From the NCBI GenBank assembly GCA_016861025.1, contig BOKO01000018.1, positions 1 through 64,000 of the forward strand: a stretch of DNA of 64,000 nucleotides, given 5' to 3'. Made by a program: the position numbers and the translations under genes. Source of the stretch: Chloroflexota bacterium (GTDB lineage: Bacteria; Chloroflexota; Anaerolineae; Caldilineales; Caldilineaceae). Positions 41,435-53,977 of the stretch are shown here, in pieces (the first letter of the stretch is position 1; every line of letters begins with the position of its first letter). The notes beneath the pieces are model-generated. The model was not told the DNA's origin, did not search any database, and saw only the letters and a program-made list of their open reading frames with translations.

Positions 41435-42209
41435 TTGCCGCCATCGGCGATGCGGCGTTCGCGGCTGCGCGCCGCCATCATGCCCTACTACGGCGCCCCT
41501 ATGGGTCAAACCGACGAAGACGTGGCGATGGCGTTCAACAAGGCGATCATCACCGGTTTGCTGCGCGAGAAATATGGCTATGATGGCGTCGTCTGCGCAG
41601 ATTGGAGCGTGCTCACCGACCACCAGCTACCCAACACGATTTGGCCTGCGCGAGCGTGGGGCGTGGAACATCTCAGCGAAGCCGAATGCGTCCTGAAGGC
41701 GCTGGAGGCAGGCGTCAACCAGTTCGGCGGCGAAAGCTGCGCGCACTATGTCGTCGATCTGGTGTGCAGCGGTCGCCTCAGCAAAGCGCGCGTCGATCAA
41801 TCCGTGCGCCAGCTGCTGCGTCTCAAATTTGCGTTGGGGCTGTTCGACAATCCCTTTGTGGACGAAACACAGGTGGTGCAGGTGATGGACGATCCTGCTG
41901 CAGTCGCCGCCGGGTTGGAATCGCAAAAGCGGGCGATGACCCTGCTGCACACCGTGCCCACGATCGTCGTCATCTACCTGGATCGCCCGGCGGTGATCCC
42001 CGAAATCAGTGCGGCGGCGCAGGCGCCGCCGCACTGATTTCGGCGCCAGCGATACGGCTGTGCTAGATGTGATCTGCGGCAAGGCAAAACCAGAGGGCAG
42101 GCTTCCCTTCGAGCCACCCTCGTCGATGGAAGCCGTGCGCCAACAGAAACCCGACGCGCCCTACGATTCGAAAAATCCGCTTTATCCGTTTGGGTTTGGG
42201 CTGAGTTAA
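41435..42209 (+). pseudogene. decayed GH3 beta-glucosidase-type gene
   Basis: Recognisable GH3 segments remain. AAIMPYYGAPMGQTDEDVA leads to FNKAIITGLLREKYGYDGVVCADWSVLTD, which holds the usual nucleophile Asp. Further on are PARAWGVEHLSEAE, AGVNQFGGESCAHYVVDLV and QSVRQLLRLKFALGLFDNPFVD. The N-terminal half of the catalytic domain is missing. After QKRAMTLLHTVPTIVVIYLDRPAVIPEI an internal stretch of the C-terminal domain is gone. At 42000-42043 a perfect 21-bp inverted repeat introduces a frameshift and a TGA stop. The tail (GASDTAVLDVICGKAKPEGRLPFE; NPLYPFGFGLS) continues in the +1 frame to 42209. The gene is therefore non-functional. Confidence 0.85.
42000..42043. repeat. perfect 21-bp palindrome with a 2-base spacer at the pseudogene frameshift
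   Basis: The arm 42000-42020 (starting CCGAAATCAGTG) is exactly complementary to 42023-42043 (ending CACTGATTTCGG), separated by AG. It coincides with the frame change in the GH3 remnant. A likely cause is template switching that turned a natural imperfect hairpin into a perfect one. Confidence 0.9.
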
Positions 42210-42283
42210 AAAATGCTTGCCTGCAGCAGGTCATCATGGTAGCATTGCTCAATAGCAACGCCATGAACAAACAGGAGGGAATG

Positions 42284-42541
42284 ATGATCCGCACGCAAAT
42301 TCAGCTAACTGACGCGCAGTCGCAACGATTGAGACAACTTGCCGCCAGCGAAGGCGTGTCAATAGCAACGCTGATCCGACGCAGCATCGACCGCTATGTG
42401 ATCGAGTCCGAACGCGCAGATCGTGAGATGCGTAAAGCGCGCGCCCTGGCGGTCATCGGCAAATATGCGTCACAACACACTGACGTAAGTCAAGAGCACG
42501 ATCGCCATCTCTCTGAGATATACGCCGAGGTCGGGACGTGA
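42284..42541 (+). CDS. ribbon-helix-helix antitoxin (CopG/VapB-like)
   Basis: An 85-residue protein with a ribbon-helix-helix N-terminus (IRTQIQLTDAQSQRLRQLA, then GVSIATLIRRSIDRYV) for DNA binding, and a charged C-terminal tail that probably binds and blocks the toxin. AGGAGGG (42273-42279) favours ATG 42284; ATG 42281 and starts further upstream are less well spaced. The last four bases (GTGA) overlap the PIN gene, the coupling typical of toxin-antitoxin operons. Confidence 0.85.
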   Translation: MIRTQIQLTDAQSQRLRQLAASEGVSIATLIRRSIDRYVIESERADREMRKARALAVIGKYASQHTDVSQEHDRHLSEIYAEVGT

Positions 42542-42951
42542 TCTTCGTTGACACCTCCGCCCTCTACAGTTTGCTCGATCGCAACGACGCCAACCATGCA
42601 GAGGCCAGCCGTCAATGGCGTCGTCTGTTGGCAGATGATTCTCATTTGGTGACATCGAATTACGTCTTGGTTGAGACTGCGGCGCTAGTGCAAGGTCGAC
42701 TTGGCATGGACGCAACACGTGACTTCCACGAAAGTATTGCGCCACTGCTTGCGGTGCACTGGGTCGATAATGCTTTACATGCCCAAGGGGTCAGCGCCGT
42801 ACTGACAGCCAATCGTCGTCGTTTGAGCCTGGTCGACTGCGTGAGTTTTGTGGTCTGTCGACGCTTGAGCATTGATAGGGTGTTTGCCTTCGACCCGCAC
42901 TTCAGCGAACAGGGTTTCCTGCCTCCGTACAATCATGGCGCTGCATCTTGA
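42538..42951 (+). CDS. PIN-domain ribonuclease toxin (VapC-like)
   Basis: A 137-residue PIN domain with GTG start overlapping the antitoxin stop. The acidic metal-binding residues appear in order: Asp5 in IFVDTSALY, Glu in YVLVETAALV, Asp in RRLSLVDCVSF and Asp in VFAFDPHF. VapC toxins cleave tRNA or rRNA when free of antitoxin. All catalytic residues are present, so it should be active. The pair lies next to a decayed gene, typical of a small mobile module. Confidence 0.9.
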   Translation: MIFVDTSALYSLLDRNDANHAEASRQWRRLLADDSHLVTSNYVLVETAALVQGRLGMDATRDFHESIAPLLAVHWVDNALHAQGVSAVLTANRRRLSLVDCVSFVVCRRLSIDRVFAFDPHFSEQGFLPPYNHGAAS

Positions 42952-42959
42952 CTCGATAA

Positions 42960-42988
42960 CTTCCTGGAAGCTGGTGGCTTCCAGGAAG
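42960..42988. terminator. hairpin between convergent vapC and GH127 genes
   Basis: A perfect 12-bp stem CTTCCTGGAAGC/GCTTCCAGGAAG (42960-42971 with 42977-42988, loop TGGTG) stands 9 bases from both stop codons. It lacks a T-run on either side, so its action as terminator is likely but not textbook; it may also protect 3' ends. Confidence 0.55.
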
Positions 42989-42996
42989 CGACCGAT

Positions 42997-44883
<1,887 letters not shown>

Positions 44884-45002
44884 GTGTATCTCCTCAAGAG
44901 ATTGAATAGTGATGTAAATGCTCTTATGTATGATCAGATTAACAGTTTCGCCGCTCTGCCCACAACCTTGTGATTTGCCGAGGACTTTGCCCTTGCGGAT
45001 GC

Positions 45003-45887
45003 TCACCCCTTCACCGCACCGCCCATCAACCCCTGCATGTAGTAGCGCTGCAAAAGCAGGAACAAGATGATGCATGGCAGAATCGTGACGGTGATGCCGG
45101 CCTGGAGCGCGCCCCAGTCGATGGCGCCATAATAGCCGCTGCGCACGCTCGTCAACATGATCGGCAGCGTGAAGTTGGCCTCCTGTGTCATGATGATCAG
45201 CGCAGCCAGAAATTCGTTCCAGGCGTTGAGAAAGGCATAGACCGCCACGGTGATGATGCCCGGACGCACCAGCACGAGCATGACGCGCGTGAGCATCTGC
45301 CAGGTCGAGGCGCCGTCGAGCAGCGCCGCCTCCTCGATCTCGCGCGGCACGGTGTCGAAGGTGTTGCGCATCATAAAGACGCCGAAGGGAAGCTGGAAGG
45401 TGATGTAGACCAGCGCCAGGCCGATCAACGTGTTTTGCAGCTTGACCATGCTCATGAGCAAAAAGAGGGGCGTCAGGATCGACTGGAAGGGGATCATTAG
45501 CGCGGCCAGCACCATGATAAAGAGGACATTCTTCGCGGGAAAGTGAAAGCGCGAGAAGCCGTACCCGGCCAGCGTGCTTAAGACAATTGTACCAAAAACG
45601 GTGATCAGCGCCACGCTTGCACTATTGAAAATATAGCGCGCAATGCCGGCGCCATATTTATTGAGTTTGATGTAATTGTCAAAGGTAATACTGGAAGGTA
45701 GATAGGTGGGCGGCGCCGCTGAAGCTTCCGCCGGCGGCTTGACCGAAGTCAACGTCGACCAGAAGATCGGAAAGAGAAAAAGCGCTGCCAGTATAATCGC
45801 GATTGCATACCACGCAATCAACCCGGCGCGACGCCGAATCCGGCTGCCTGGGCTATGGATTGTCACACCTTCGAGCGTAGTTTCCAA
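45003..45887 (-). CDS. carbohydrate ABC permease (MalG/CUT1 type)
   Basis: A 294-residue membrane subunit with an N-terminal helix, six predicted helices and the EAA loop EIEEAALLDGASTWQMLTRVMLVLVRPG (given in part). It starts at TTG 45887 after AGAGGAGAG. Works with the MalF-like subunit; no ATPase gene is in the cluster, so a shared MsiK-type ATPase encoded elsewhere is likely. Confidence 0.93.
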   Translation of the reverse strand: METTLEGVTIHSPGSRIRRRAGLIAWYAIAIILAALFLFPIFWSTLTSVKPPAEASAAPPTYLPSSITFDNYIKLNKYGAGIARYIFNSASVALITVFGTIVLSTLAGYGFSRFHFPAKNVLFIMVLAALMIPFQSILTPLFLLMSMVKLQNTLIGLALVYITFQLPFGVFMMRNTFDTVPREIEEAALLDGASTWQMLTRVMLVLVRPGIITVAVYAFLNAWNEFLAALIIMTQEANFTLPIMLTSVRSGYYGAIDWGALQAGITVTILPCIILFLLLQRYYMQGLMGGAVKG

Positions 45888-45959
45888 GTGAACTCTCCTC
45901 TATTTGGGGTTGGCGGCAAGGAGACTCTCACCGCCTATTGATAAAACACCGGCGCCGCC

Positions 45960-46032
45960 GATCGACGCTGCTCTTTTCTCTTGCACCCCTCTGCGTCGTT
46001 GCGCCTTTGCGTCAAGCCTTCGCTCCTCGCAA
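45960..46032. repeat. short-unit repeat between the two permease genes
   Basis: Units such as CCCCTCTGCGTCGTTGCGCC, TTTGCGTCAAGC and TTCGCTCCTCGCAACTC resemble in composition the other intergenic repeats of this window but lack a clear opposing arm. The 145-base gap holds no gene. Confidence 0.35.
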
Positions 46033-46033
46033 C

Positions 46034-46957
<924 letters not shown>

Positions 46958-46978
46958 ACCTGTCACCAATCATCATGT

Positions 46979-47030
46979 CAGGGCGAAGGGCGTCTCACCC
47001 CTCGCAACTCGCCCTTCGCCCCTCCCCTCA
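46979..47030. repeat. GGGCGAAGGGCG-type palindromic repeat
   Basis: GGGCGAAGGGCG faces CGCCCTTCGCCCC across a short spacer containing CCCTCGCAACTCG, between the binding-protein and MalF-like genes. A hairpin here could set the higher transcript level usual for the binding-protein gene. A relative lies inside the amidohydrolase gene at 20469-20503. Confidence 0.7.
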
Positions 47031-47031
47031 A

Positions 47032-48327
<1,296 letters not shown>

Positions 48328-48372
48328 TGAAGCTCTCCTCCTGAATTCTTGAAAGGACACGTTGTATTTTGG

Positions 48373-49431
48373 TCAACGGCGCGATTGCCGTTTTTCCCCT
48401 GCACCGTCTTCACAACCGGTGGTGGATTCGCGCGGCGCGCCGCACGATTCGCGCACCAGCAGACAGCCGCGCACCTGCACTTCGGCGGCGACTTCCGCTT
48501 TCCCTTCCATACGGTCGAGCAACATCTGCGCCGCAGCCTGTCCCATCTCGTAGCAGGGCAGCGTCACCGTCGTCAGGCGCGGGCGAAAGGTGCGGCTGAT
48601 CTCGCGGTCATCGTAGCCGACGACAGCGACATCCTCCGGCACGCGCAACCCGGCGTCCTGCAAGGCGTAGATGGCGCCAGCCGCCATCAGATCGTTGCCC
48701 GCAAAGAGTGCAGTTAGACGCGGCTGCGCCTTCAACAGATATTGCATGGCGATGTAGCCACTTTCCAGGCCCCAGTCGCCGCGCGCCACCAGTGCCGGAT
48801 CAAAGACGATGCCGGCGCTTTCCAGTTCTTCACGATAGCCAGCCAGCCGCAGCGCCGACGCATAGTAGTGCTCCGGCCCGTTGATATAGCCGATGCGCCG
48901 ATGTCCCAGCCCGATCAGATGGTTCATCGCCAGGTGCGCGCCATAGCGCTCATCGGGAATCGTCGAGTATTCTCCTGGCGCGGCGAACTGACGGTGCACA
49001 AAAACATAGGGCTTGCTGGCAAGGTCGAGCAGGTCGACGGCGGTGTGATGCCAGGTTTCCGAAAAGATGATGCCGTCAATCGACCGACTCACCAGATCAT
49101 GGATCGCCTCGCGCTCGGCGTTCGGATCCCAGTCGGCGCTGATGATGACGCACAGATAGCCGGCCTGACGGAGCCGATCCTGGATGCCGCGGATAATTTT
49201 GGTGGCGAACGGGCCAATGATGTCATCGGCGATAATGCCCACCGTCGCCGAGCGGTCGGTGCGCAGGCTGCGCGCCGCTACATTTGGTCGATAACCGAGA
49301 CTTTCGGCGCAAGCCAGAATCCGCTGGCGCGTTTCAACGCTAACCGGATGGTCGATGTTGTTGAGCACACGCGAGACTGTGGCGATCGATACGCCCGCAG
49401 CCTCGGCGACATCGCGAATCGTAACTGGCAT
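48373..49431 (-). CDS. LacI-family transcriptional regulator (GH127 cluster)
   Basis: A 352-residue repressor with helix-turn-helix VTIRDVAEAAGVSIATVSRV (residues 3-22), hinge NVAARSLRTDRSATVGII, and a sugar-sensing domain (GIIADDIIGPFATKIIRGI, DVAVVGYDDREISRTFRPRLTTV). It is the first gene of the operon, 45 bases before the binding-protein gene. A perfect palindrome sits in its promoter spacer, so it most likely represses itself and the operon until the sugar is present. Start at ATG 49431; a TTG nine bases earlier is possible. Confidence 0.94.
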   Translation of the reverse strand: MPVTIRDVAEAAGVSIATVSRVLNNIDHPVSVETRQRILACAESLGYRPNVAARSLRTDRSATVGIIADDIIGPFATKIIRGIQDRLRQAGYLCVIISADWDPNAEREAIHDLVSRSIDGIIFSETWHHTAVDLLDLASKPYVFVHRQFAAPGEYSTIPDERYGAHLAMNHLIGLGHRRIGYINGPEHYYASALRLAGYREELESAGIVFDPALVARGDWGLESGYIAMQYLLKAQPRLTALFAGNDLMAAGAIYALQDAGLRVPEDVAVVGYDDREISRTFRPRLTTVTLPCYEMGQAAAQMLLDRMEGKAEVAAEVQVRGCLLVRESCGAPRESTTGCEDGAGEKRQSRR

Positions 49432-49467
49432 GATTGACAATAGGAAAAGGTTTACCTGATACGAGTG

Positions 49468-49496
49468 ACTTTAGCAGAAAACGTTTTCCTTGTCAA
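49468..49496 (-). promoter_or_regulatory. promoter of the lacI-GH127 operon
   Basis: On the minus strand TTGACA (49496-49491), a 17-base spacer and TAAAGT (49473-49468). The spacer contains the operator palindrome. Confidence 0.8.
49477..49488. promoter_or_regulatory. LacI-family operator, perfect palindrome
   Basis: GAAAACGTTTTC is a perfect 12-base palindrome with central CG lying wholly between the -35 and -10 boxes of the operon promoter. Its position means that repressor and RNA polymerase exclude each other. It could also influence the divergent PhyH gene. Confidence 0.8.
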
Positions 49497-49513
49497 GACT
49501 TGCTGCGAAATCG

Positions 49514-49543
49514 TTGCGTCACACCCTGGTTCGTATGTACAAT
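49514..49543 (+). promoter_or_regulatory. candidate promoter of the PhyH gene
   Basis: TTGCGT (49514-49519), an 18-base spacer and TACAAT (49538-49543) on the plus strand, 25 bases from the LacI operator. Moderate match only. Confidence 0.35.
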
Positions 49544-49662
49544 GCCCAAATCAGAGAGGTGAATCTGCCAAACGCTCACTATTTTCTCCATGAGCATCAC
49601 GCATGTTCGCTTCTTTTGTTGATTCCGATAACTTTGAACAGTTCATCATGGGATGTGAAGTC

Positions 49663-50562
49663 ATGCACACAATCACACAACCGCTTACAAGCAATGGATT
49701 CACTCTGTCGAACGCCACTAATCGCCTGGGATGGCTCACGCCAACCGATCCCAACCAACCGATGGATGCACTGCGCCAACAATACCGCGAGCAAGGGTAT
49801 CTATGGCTGAAGGGAATCCTTGATCGCGACGAGATTCTGGCGTTTCGACGGCGCTATTTTGCGGCGATGGCGCCTTCTGGCATTCTGGCTGAAGGCACGG
49901 ACCCGGTCGAGGGGATTTCATCGGGCGGCCCGGTCGACCATGAACTTCACAACAAGCTGCTGATGGAGATCGTGCGCAGCGCGGCGTATGAAGCATTCTG
50001 CCTGCAACCGCGCGTCCGTTGCTTTTTTGAGGAGTTCCTGCAAGGCGAGGTCTACCTTCACAAGCGCAAGATCATCCGCAGCACCTCGCCAGGCGCTGCG
50101 TTCAGCACGCCCGCACACTACGATCTCGTCTATCTGCGCGGCGGTGCAGACACGGTCTGCACTGCCTGGATTCCAATCGGCGATACGCCGGTGGAAATGG
50201 GCGGATTGGTCTACCTCGAAGGGTCGGATCAGGTGGGGCGTCGCATGGAGGCGGAATTCGCCGCCAGGAACGCCGACCTCTCGCCGGAGGAGCGGATCAG
50301 CGCCTATAACAAGAACATGGCGGAAGGTGGTTGGGTCACCAAGAATCTGCCAGAGATGGCGGAGCGCTTCAACACGCGCTGGCTGATGGCGGATTATGAG
50401 GCTGGCGACATGATGGTGCACAGCGCTTACATGATCCATGCCGCAACCGCCAACATGGACGCCAGCTGGATGCGTCTCTCCACCGACATTCGCTATCAGC
50501 GCGTGCGCGACGAGATCGACGCACGTTGGGCGAACCATTGGACGCTCAACGATATGCTGTGA
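49663..50562 (+). CDS. phytanoyl-CoA dioxygenase (PhyH) family protein
   Basis: A protein of about 299 residues from ATG 49663 (319 from ATG 49603; neither has a good ribosome-binding site). The PhyH pattern is REQGYLWLKGILDRDEILAFRRRYF, the iron-binding His-x-Asp in TPAHYDLVYL, TAWIPIGDTPVEMGGLVYLEGSDQ, and the distal His and Arg in MVHSAYMIHAATANMDASWMRLSTDIRYQ (given in part). These Fe(II)/2-oxoglutarate enzymes hydroxylate small molecules; the substrate is unknown. It is divergent from the lacI-GH127 operon and may share its control. Confidence 0.88.
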   Translation: MHTITQPLTSNGFTLSNATNRLGWLTPTDPNQPMDALRQQYREQGYLWLKGILDRDEILAFRRRYFAAMAPSGILAEGTDPVEGISSGGPVDHELHNKLLMEIVRSAAYEAFCLQPRVRCFFEEFLQGEVYLHKRKIIRSTSPGAAFSTPAHYDLVYLRGGADTVCTAWIPIGDTPVEMGGLVYLEGSDQVGRRMEAEFAARNADLSPEERISAYNKNMAEGGWVTKNLPEMAERFNTRWLMADYEAGDMMVHSAYMIHAATANMDASWMRLSTDIRYQRVRDEIDARWANHWTLNDML

Positions 50563-50574
50563 GCAACTTGGTGG

Positions 50575-50645
50575 GGATGAGTGTTTGTTGCGCGTTGCGT
50601 GTTTCGTGTTGCGGCTCGTTACGCACCACGAAACACGCAGCAAAC
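50575..50645. repeat. GCGTGTTGCGTG-type palindromic repeat, copy 2
   Basis: TTGCGCGTTGCGTGTTTCGTG faces TTACGCACCACGAAACACGC between the convergent PhyH and selB genes, where a hairpin could stop transcription from both sides. Related to the copies at 6232 and 56620. Confidence 0.7.
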
Positions 50646-52555
50646 TACCGCAGCACGCGGCTGTCTCCCTCGCGGCGGGTGATGCGCCTGGCGTCCATCT
50701 CTTCGAGCACGGCCTGGGCGTATTTTCGGCTGGTCTGAAACAGGTCGCGAACTTCAGCAAGCGTCACGCTGCCGTGTGCGCTCAAGTGGGCGACGACGCC
50801 ATCGACCATTGTGGCGAAATCTTCAGTGCGCAACAGTACATCGCCCGATAGCCGCATCAAGATTCCCGAAGCAATCAAATAGTCGAGCAGTTCTGTATCA
50901 CCGCCCAGCATCTGCAACGCATCTTGCTGGATAGGCGGTGTGTAGGGCGTGCTTGCGAACGCTGCTAACAGACGGTGGATGCGCTGCTGTTGCGCGGGCG
51001 TAGGCGTCGGTGCAAAGCCGGGCAGGCGTACACTGACGTCGTCGGCGCGCAAAAGATCATGTTGTTCAAGCACATCGAGCAGCGCGTTGAACTGGCGCAC
51101 TGTGAGGTTGACGCCGGGCAATAGCGCCTGTGCGCGGCTGCGCGCTTCGCTGCGCGGCAGCCCCTGGCGCAACGGGAACTGTGTGTGAAATGCAGCAATA
51201 TGAGCGGTCAACCCGTCAGCAAGCGCGCGCCAGGCGTTCAGACTGAGCAGGAGAGTATCTTCTCCTGCTGCAACTTCAATCAACGCCTGCTGGCTGCGCA
51301 GCTCGGCGAGCGCCGCTGCACTCGTGGCTGCATCCAATTCGGTGGCGGCGAGCAGCGCTTTGGCTGTACTCAGGCGTTGGCGTTCGAGCGTGTGCAGCAG
51401 GATTTCATCGGGTTGACCGTTCGCCAGCGTAGTCAGCCGGGCCAGCACCGCCGGATCGAAACGTCGCCAGCGTCGCTGCGGCGTCGGGCTGACGATGACG
51501 CCGCCGCCGAGCGTTGCGCTAGGGCTGGGCTGGCGCAGAATGAACCGGTCGCCTGCGACAACGACCGCCGGTCTAGACAGACGCAATTGCAGCCAGCCTT
51601 CGTCGCCAGGCGCCAACGTCTCAGCGCCGAGCAGCCGCACAATCGCCGGAATTTCCGCTGCGCCGGTGAAGAAATCGACGGTTTGGTTATGCTTGAGTGG
51701 CTTTGACGCATCCGCCAGCAGGCGAAAGCGCACATCAACGAGCATGGTTGGAGTCAACTGATTGGGGCGCGCCACGACATCGCCGCGGCGTATTTCGTCG
51801 GTTGCCACGCCGGTGAGGTTGATCGCAAGCCGGCTGCCGGGCTGTCCAATTTCGACCTGGCGACGATGCGTCTGCAGCGAGCGGATGCGAGCGCTGCGGC
51901 GCGAGGGCAGAATCTCCACTGCCTCGCCCACGCTGAATTCGCCATCGAGCAGCGTGCCGGTGACGACGGTGCCGAAGCCGCTGAGGCTGAAAATGCGGTC
52001 CACCGGCAGGCGCGGGCGTCCACGATTGCGGCGTGGCGGCAGATCGGCGAGCGTGCGGGATAACATGCGCTTAAGCTCGTCGAGACCGGCGCCGCTGACT
52101 GCGCTCACCGGCACGATCGGCGCGCCAGCCAGGTGAGTGTGCGCCAACAGGTCGGCGACATCGAGTTCGACCAGCTCAAGCCAATCCGGGTCGTCGATCA
52201 AGTCAATTTTGGTGAGGGCGACGACTGCGGTGGGAACAGCCAGCAAGTCAAGAATGGCAAGATGTTCGCGCGTCTGCGGCATCACGCCTTCGTCGGCGGC
52301 GATCACCAGGATGGCGGCGTCGATGCCGCCGACGCCCGCCAGCATATTTTTGATGAAGTCGATGTGTCCTGGGACGTCGACAACGCCGACGCTCTGGGCG
52401 GCGTCGCCAGGCAGATCGATCCAGGCAAAGCCCAGATCAATGGTCATGCCGCGCGCTTTTTCTTCCTTGAGCCGGTCAGGATCGATGCCGGTGAGTGCAT
52501 GAACGAGCGTCGATTTGCCGTGGTCAACGTGACCCGCTGTGCCGATGACGTGCAT
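50645..52555 (-). CDS. selB: selenocysteine-specific elongation factor SelB
   Basis: A 636-residue GTPase that brings Sec-tRNA to UGA codons marked by a SECIS hairpin. The G domain starts IGTAGHVDHGKSTLVHALTG, with ARGMTIDLGFAW, VDVPGHIDFIKNMLAGVGGIDAA (given in part) and LTKIDL. Two EF-Tu-like beta-barrel domains follow (RLPVDRIFSLSGFGTVVTGT; RFILRQPSPSATLGGG). The C-terminal half contains the winged-helix repeats that bind SECIS RNA, ending with a region TLAEVRDLFQTSRKYAQAVLEEMD (given in part). Its presence implies that the organism makes selenoproteins; no selC, selA or selD is seen in this window. Confidence 0.96.
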   Translation of the reverse strand: MHVIGTAGHVDHGKSTLVHALTGIDPDRLKEEKARGMTIDLGFAWIDLPGDAAQSVGVVDVPGHIDFIKNMLAGVGGIDAAILVIAADEGVMPQTREHLAILDLLAVPTAVVALTKIDLIDDPDWLELVELDVADLLAHTHLAGAPIVPVSAVSGAGLDELKRMLSRTLADLPPRRNRGRPRLPVDRIFSLSGFGTVVTGTLLDGEFSVGEAVEILPSRRSARIRSLQTHRRQVEIGQPGSRLAINLTGVATDEIRRGDVVARPNQLTPTMLVDVRFRLLADASKPLKHNQTVDFFTGAAEIPAIVRLLGAETLAPGDEGWLQLRLSRPAVVVAGDRFILRQPSPSATLGGGVIVSPTPQRRWRRFDPAVLARLTTLANGQPDEILLHTLERQRLSTAKALLAATELDAATSAAALAELRSQQALIEVAAGEDTLLLSLNAWRALADGLTAHIAAFHTQFPLRQGLPRSEARSRAQALLPGVNLTVRQFNALLDVLEQHDLLRADDVSVRLPGFAPTPTPAQQQRIHRLLAAFASTPYTPPIQQDALQMLGGDTELLDYLIASGILMRLSGDVLLRTEDFATMVDGVVAHLSAHGSVTLAEVRDLFQTSRKYAQAVLEEMDARRITRREGDSRVLR

Positions 52556-52556
52556 T

Positions 52557-52665
52557 GGAGAGTAGGAGATCAGAGATTGGGGATTAGGGGATTGGAGATT
52601 AGGAGATGCATCGCTTCCAAAGGGTGAATTCCCGAATCTCCAATCTCCAGTCTCTTAATCCCTCA
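52557..52665. repeat. GATTGGAGATT-type palindromic repeat, copy 3
   Basis: GGAGAGTAGGAGATCAGAGA and further GGATTGGAGATTAGG units face AATCTCCAATCTCCAGTCTC, between selB and the coiled-coil gene (both minus strand). Confidence 0.75.
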
Positions 52666-52666
52666 C

Positions 52667-53977
52667 TCAACTCTTTTGCCCATTGCCAGGCGCTTCGCCG
52701 GTGATGATGCCTGGGGTGCGCCGTTGTTGTCCCTGTGCGGCGAACAATTCGGCGTTGCGACGTTGGCGTTGCCAGGCTTCTTCCATGGCGCGCAGCTTTT
52801 CGTCACGATTCTTGAGCGCCTGTTGCATCCCGCTGAGCCATGAATCAGCCATCGCAGTGAAATAAGCGCCGTAGGTCTCCTGCAATTTCCACATCTGATC
52901 GACGAGTGTCTCCAGCATCTTGAGATCGTGCTGCAACGGCGGAAAGCGATCGACCACTTCTTTGTTGTATTTTTCCTGTTCGCTCCACAGATGCTCCTGG
53001 CGCAGTTCGGCTTTACGTCGGCGTCGCTCATAATCCTCGCGGAATTCATCCATCTCACGACGAATGCGCTCTTCTGCCAGGCGTTGCAACTCGGCAACCT
53101 GGCTTTGTTCGCGCAGGATCAGGTCCTTGAACTCCTGCATTTCGGCGACGGCGCGGCGACTGATGTCGATCTGTTGGGCAAAGTTTTGCACCCGTTCATG
53201 CACCTGCGCGATGATTGCCTTCTGTTCGTCGATGGTTTCCTGCCAGCGCGTGAGCACCTGTTCGCGATCAACGATCATGACACGCGTGCGTTCCATGAAC
53301 TTGACCTGGTCGTCGCGCAACTGGTCGATCATCGGCGGCAGTTTTTCGATTTCGTTGGCGGTCTTGCGGATGCTTTCTTCAAGCAGCGGCAGGCGACCGG
53401 CGGTCGCTTCCGCGCGCTTAAAAAGCTCAACTGTCTCTTGCTGCAACTGAGCGATGCGTTTCGTGTCGCTGGTGCGCTGCTCCACCAGGAAAGGAATCTG
53501 GCGCGTGCGTTCCTCGATCTCCTTTGCCAGGCTGCCGATCTGGTTGCGCATGCTCATGATCAGTTCGCCAAGGCGCTCATCCTCTGCGATGCGCAGTTGA
53601 ACTGCCTCCTCCACTCGCCCAATGCGCGGCAGTTCGCGACGCACTTCGCCGATCTCGCGGCTCAGCATCTCGCGGTCGCTCATGCGCGCGCGTTCCAGCT
53701 CGCGCTGGCCAGAGACGCGCTCTTCGTATGCACGCTCCACCAATCCGACCAGCTCGGTCTTTGTATTCTGAATCGCCTGTTCGACCTGGTTGAAACGGCT
53801 AAGCTGCGCTTGTGTGCCGGCAAGCCGACCTTCGAGTTCTTGAATGCGCCGCGCCTGCTCGACAATGTCGCTCGACTGTGCTTCGATGCGCTGCTGTAAT
53901 CGTGCGATCTCGGCGCGGTCGCGGCGGTGCTCTTCATCGAGCCAGGTAACCATTTGGGCGAGTTGTGTTAGATCCAT
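52667..53977 (-). CDS. long coiled-coil protein of unknown function
   Basis: A 436-residue, highly charged protein with no signal peptide or membrane segment. Almost the whole length (about residues 15-400) is predicted by eye as helix with heptad patterns: RIEAQSSDIVEQARRIQELE, then repeated blocks of similar design around RIGRVEEAVQLRIAEDERLGEL and RLPLLEESIRKTANEIEKL. Pro in LPRIG, IPFLV, LPLLE and LPPMI recurs at intervals of 30-50 residues, suggesting repeated helical bundles. A Gly/Gln-rich tail ends it. No family recognised; a structural or cytoskeletal scaffold is possible. ATG 53977 is 109 codons from nothing else, and the next gene is selB, 111 bases downstream. Confidence 0.65.
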   Translation of the reverse strand: MDLTQLAQMVTWLDEEHRRDRAEIARLQQRIEAQSSDIVEQARRIQELEGRLAGTQAQLSRFNQVEQAIQNTKTELVGLVERAYEERVSGQRELERARMSDREMLSREIGEVRRELPRIGRVEEAVQLRIAEDERLGELIMSMRNQIGSLAKEIEERTRQIPFLVEQRTSDTKRIAQLQQETVELFKRAEATAGRLPLLEESIRKTANEIEKLPPMIDQLRDDQVKFMERTRVMIVDREQVLTRWQETIDEQKAIIAQVHERVQNFAQQIDISRRAVAEMQEFKDLILREQSQVAELQRLAEERIRREMDEFREDYERRRRKAELRQEHLWSEQEKYNKEVVDRFPPLQHDLKMLETLVDQMWKLQETYGAYFTAMADSWLSGMQQALKNRDEKLRAMEEAWQRQRRNAELFAAQGQQRRTPGIITGEAPGNGQKS

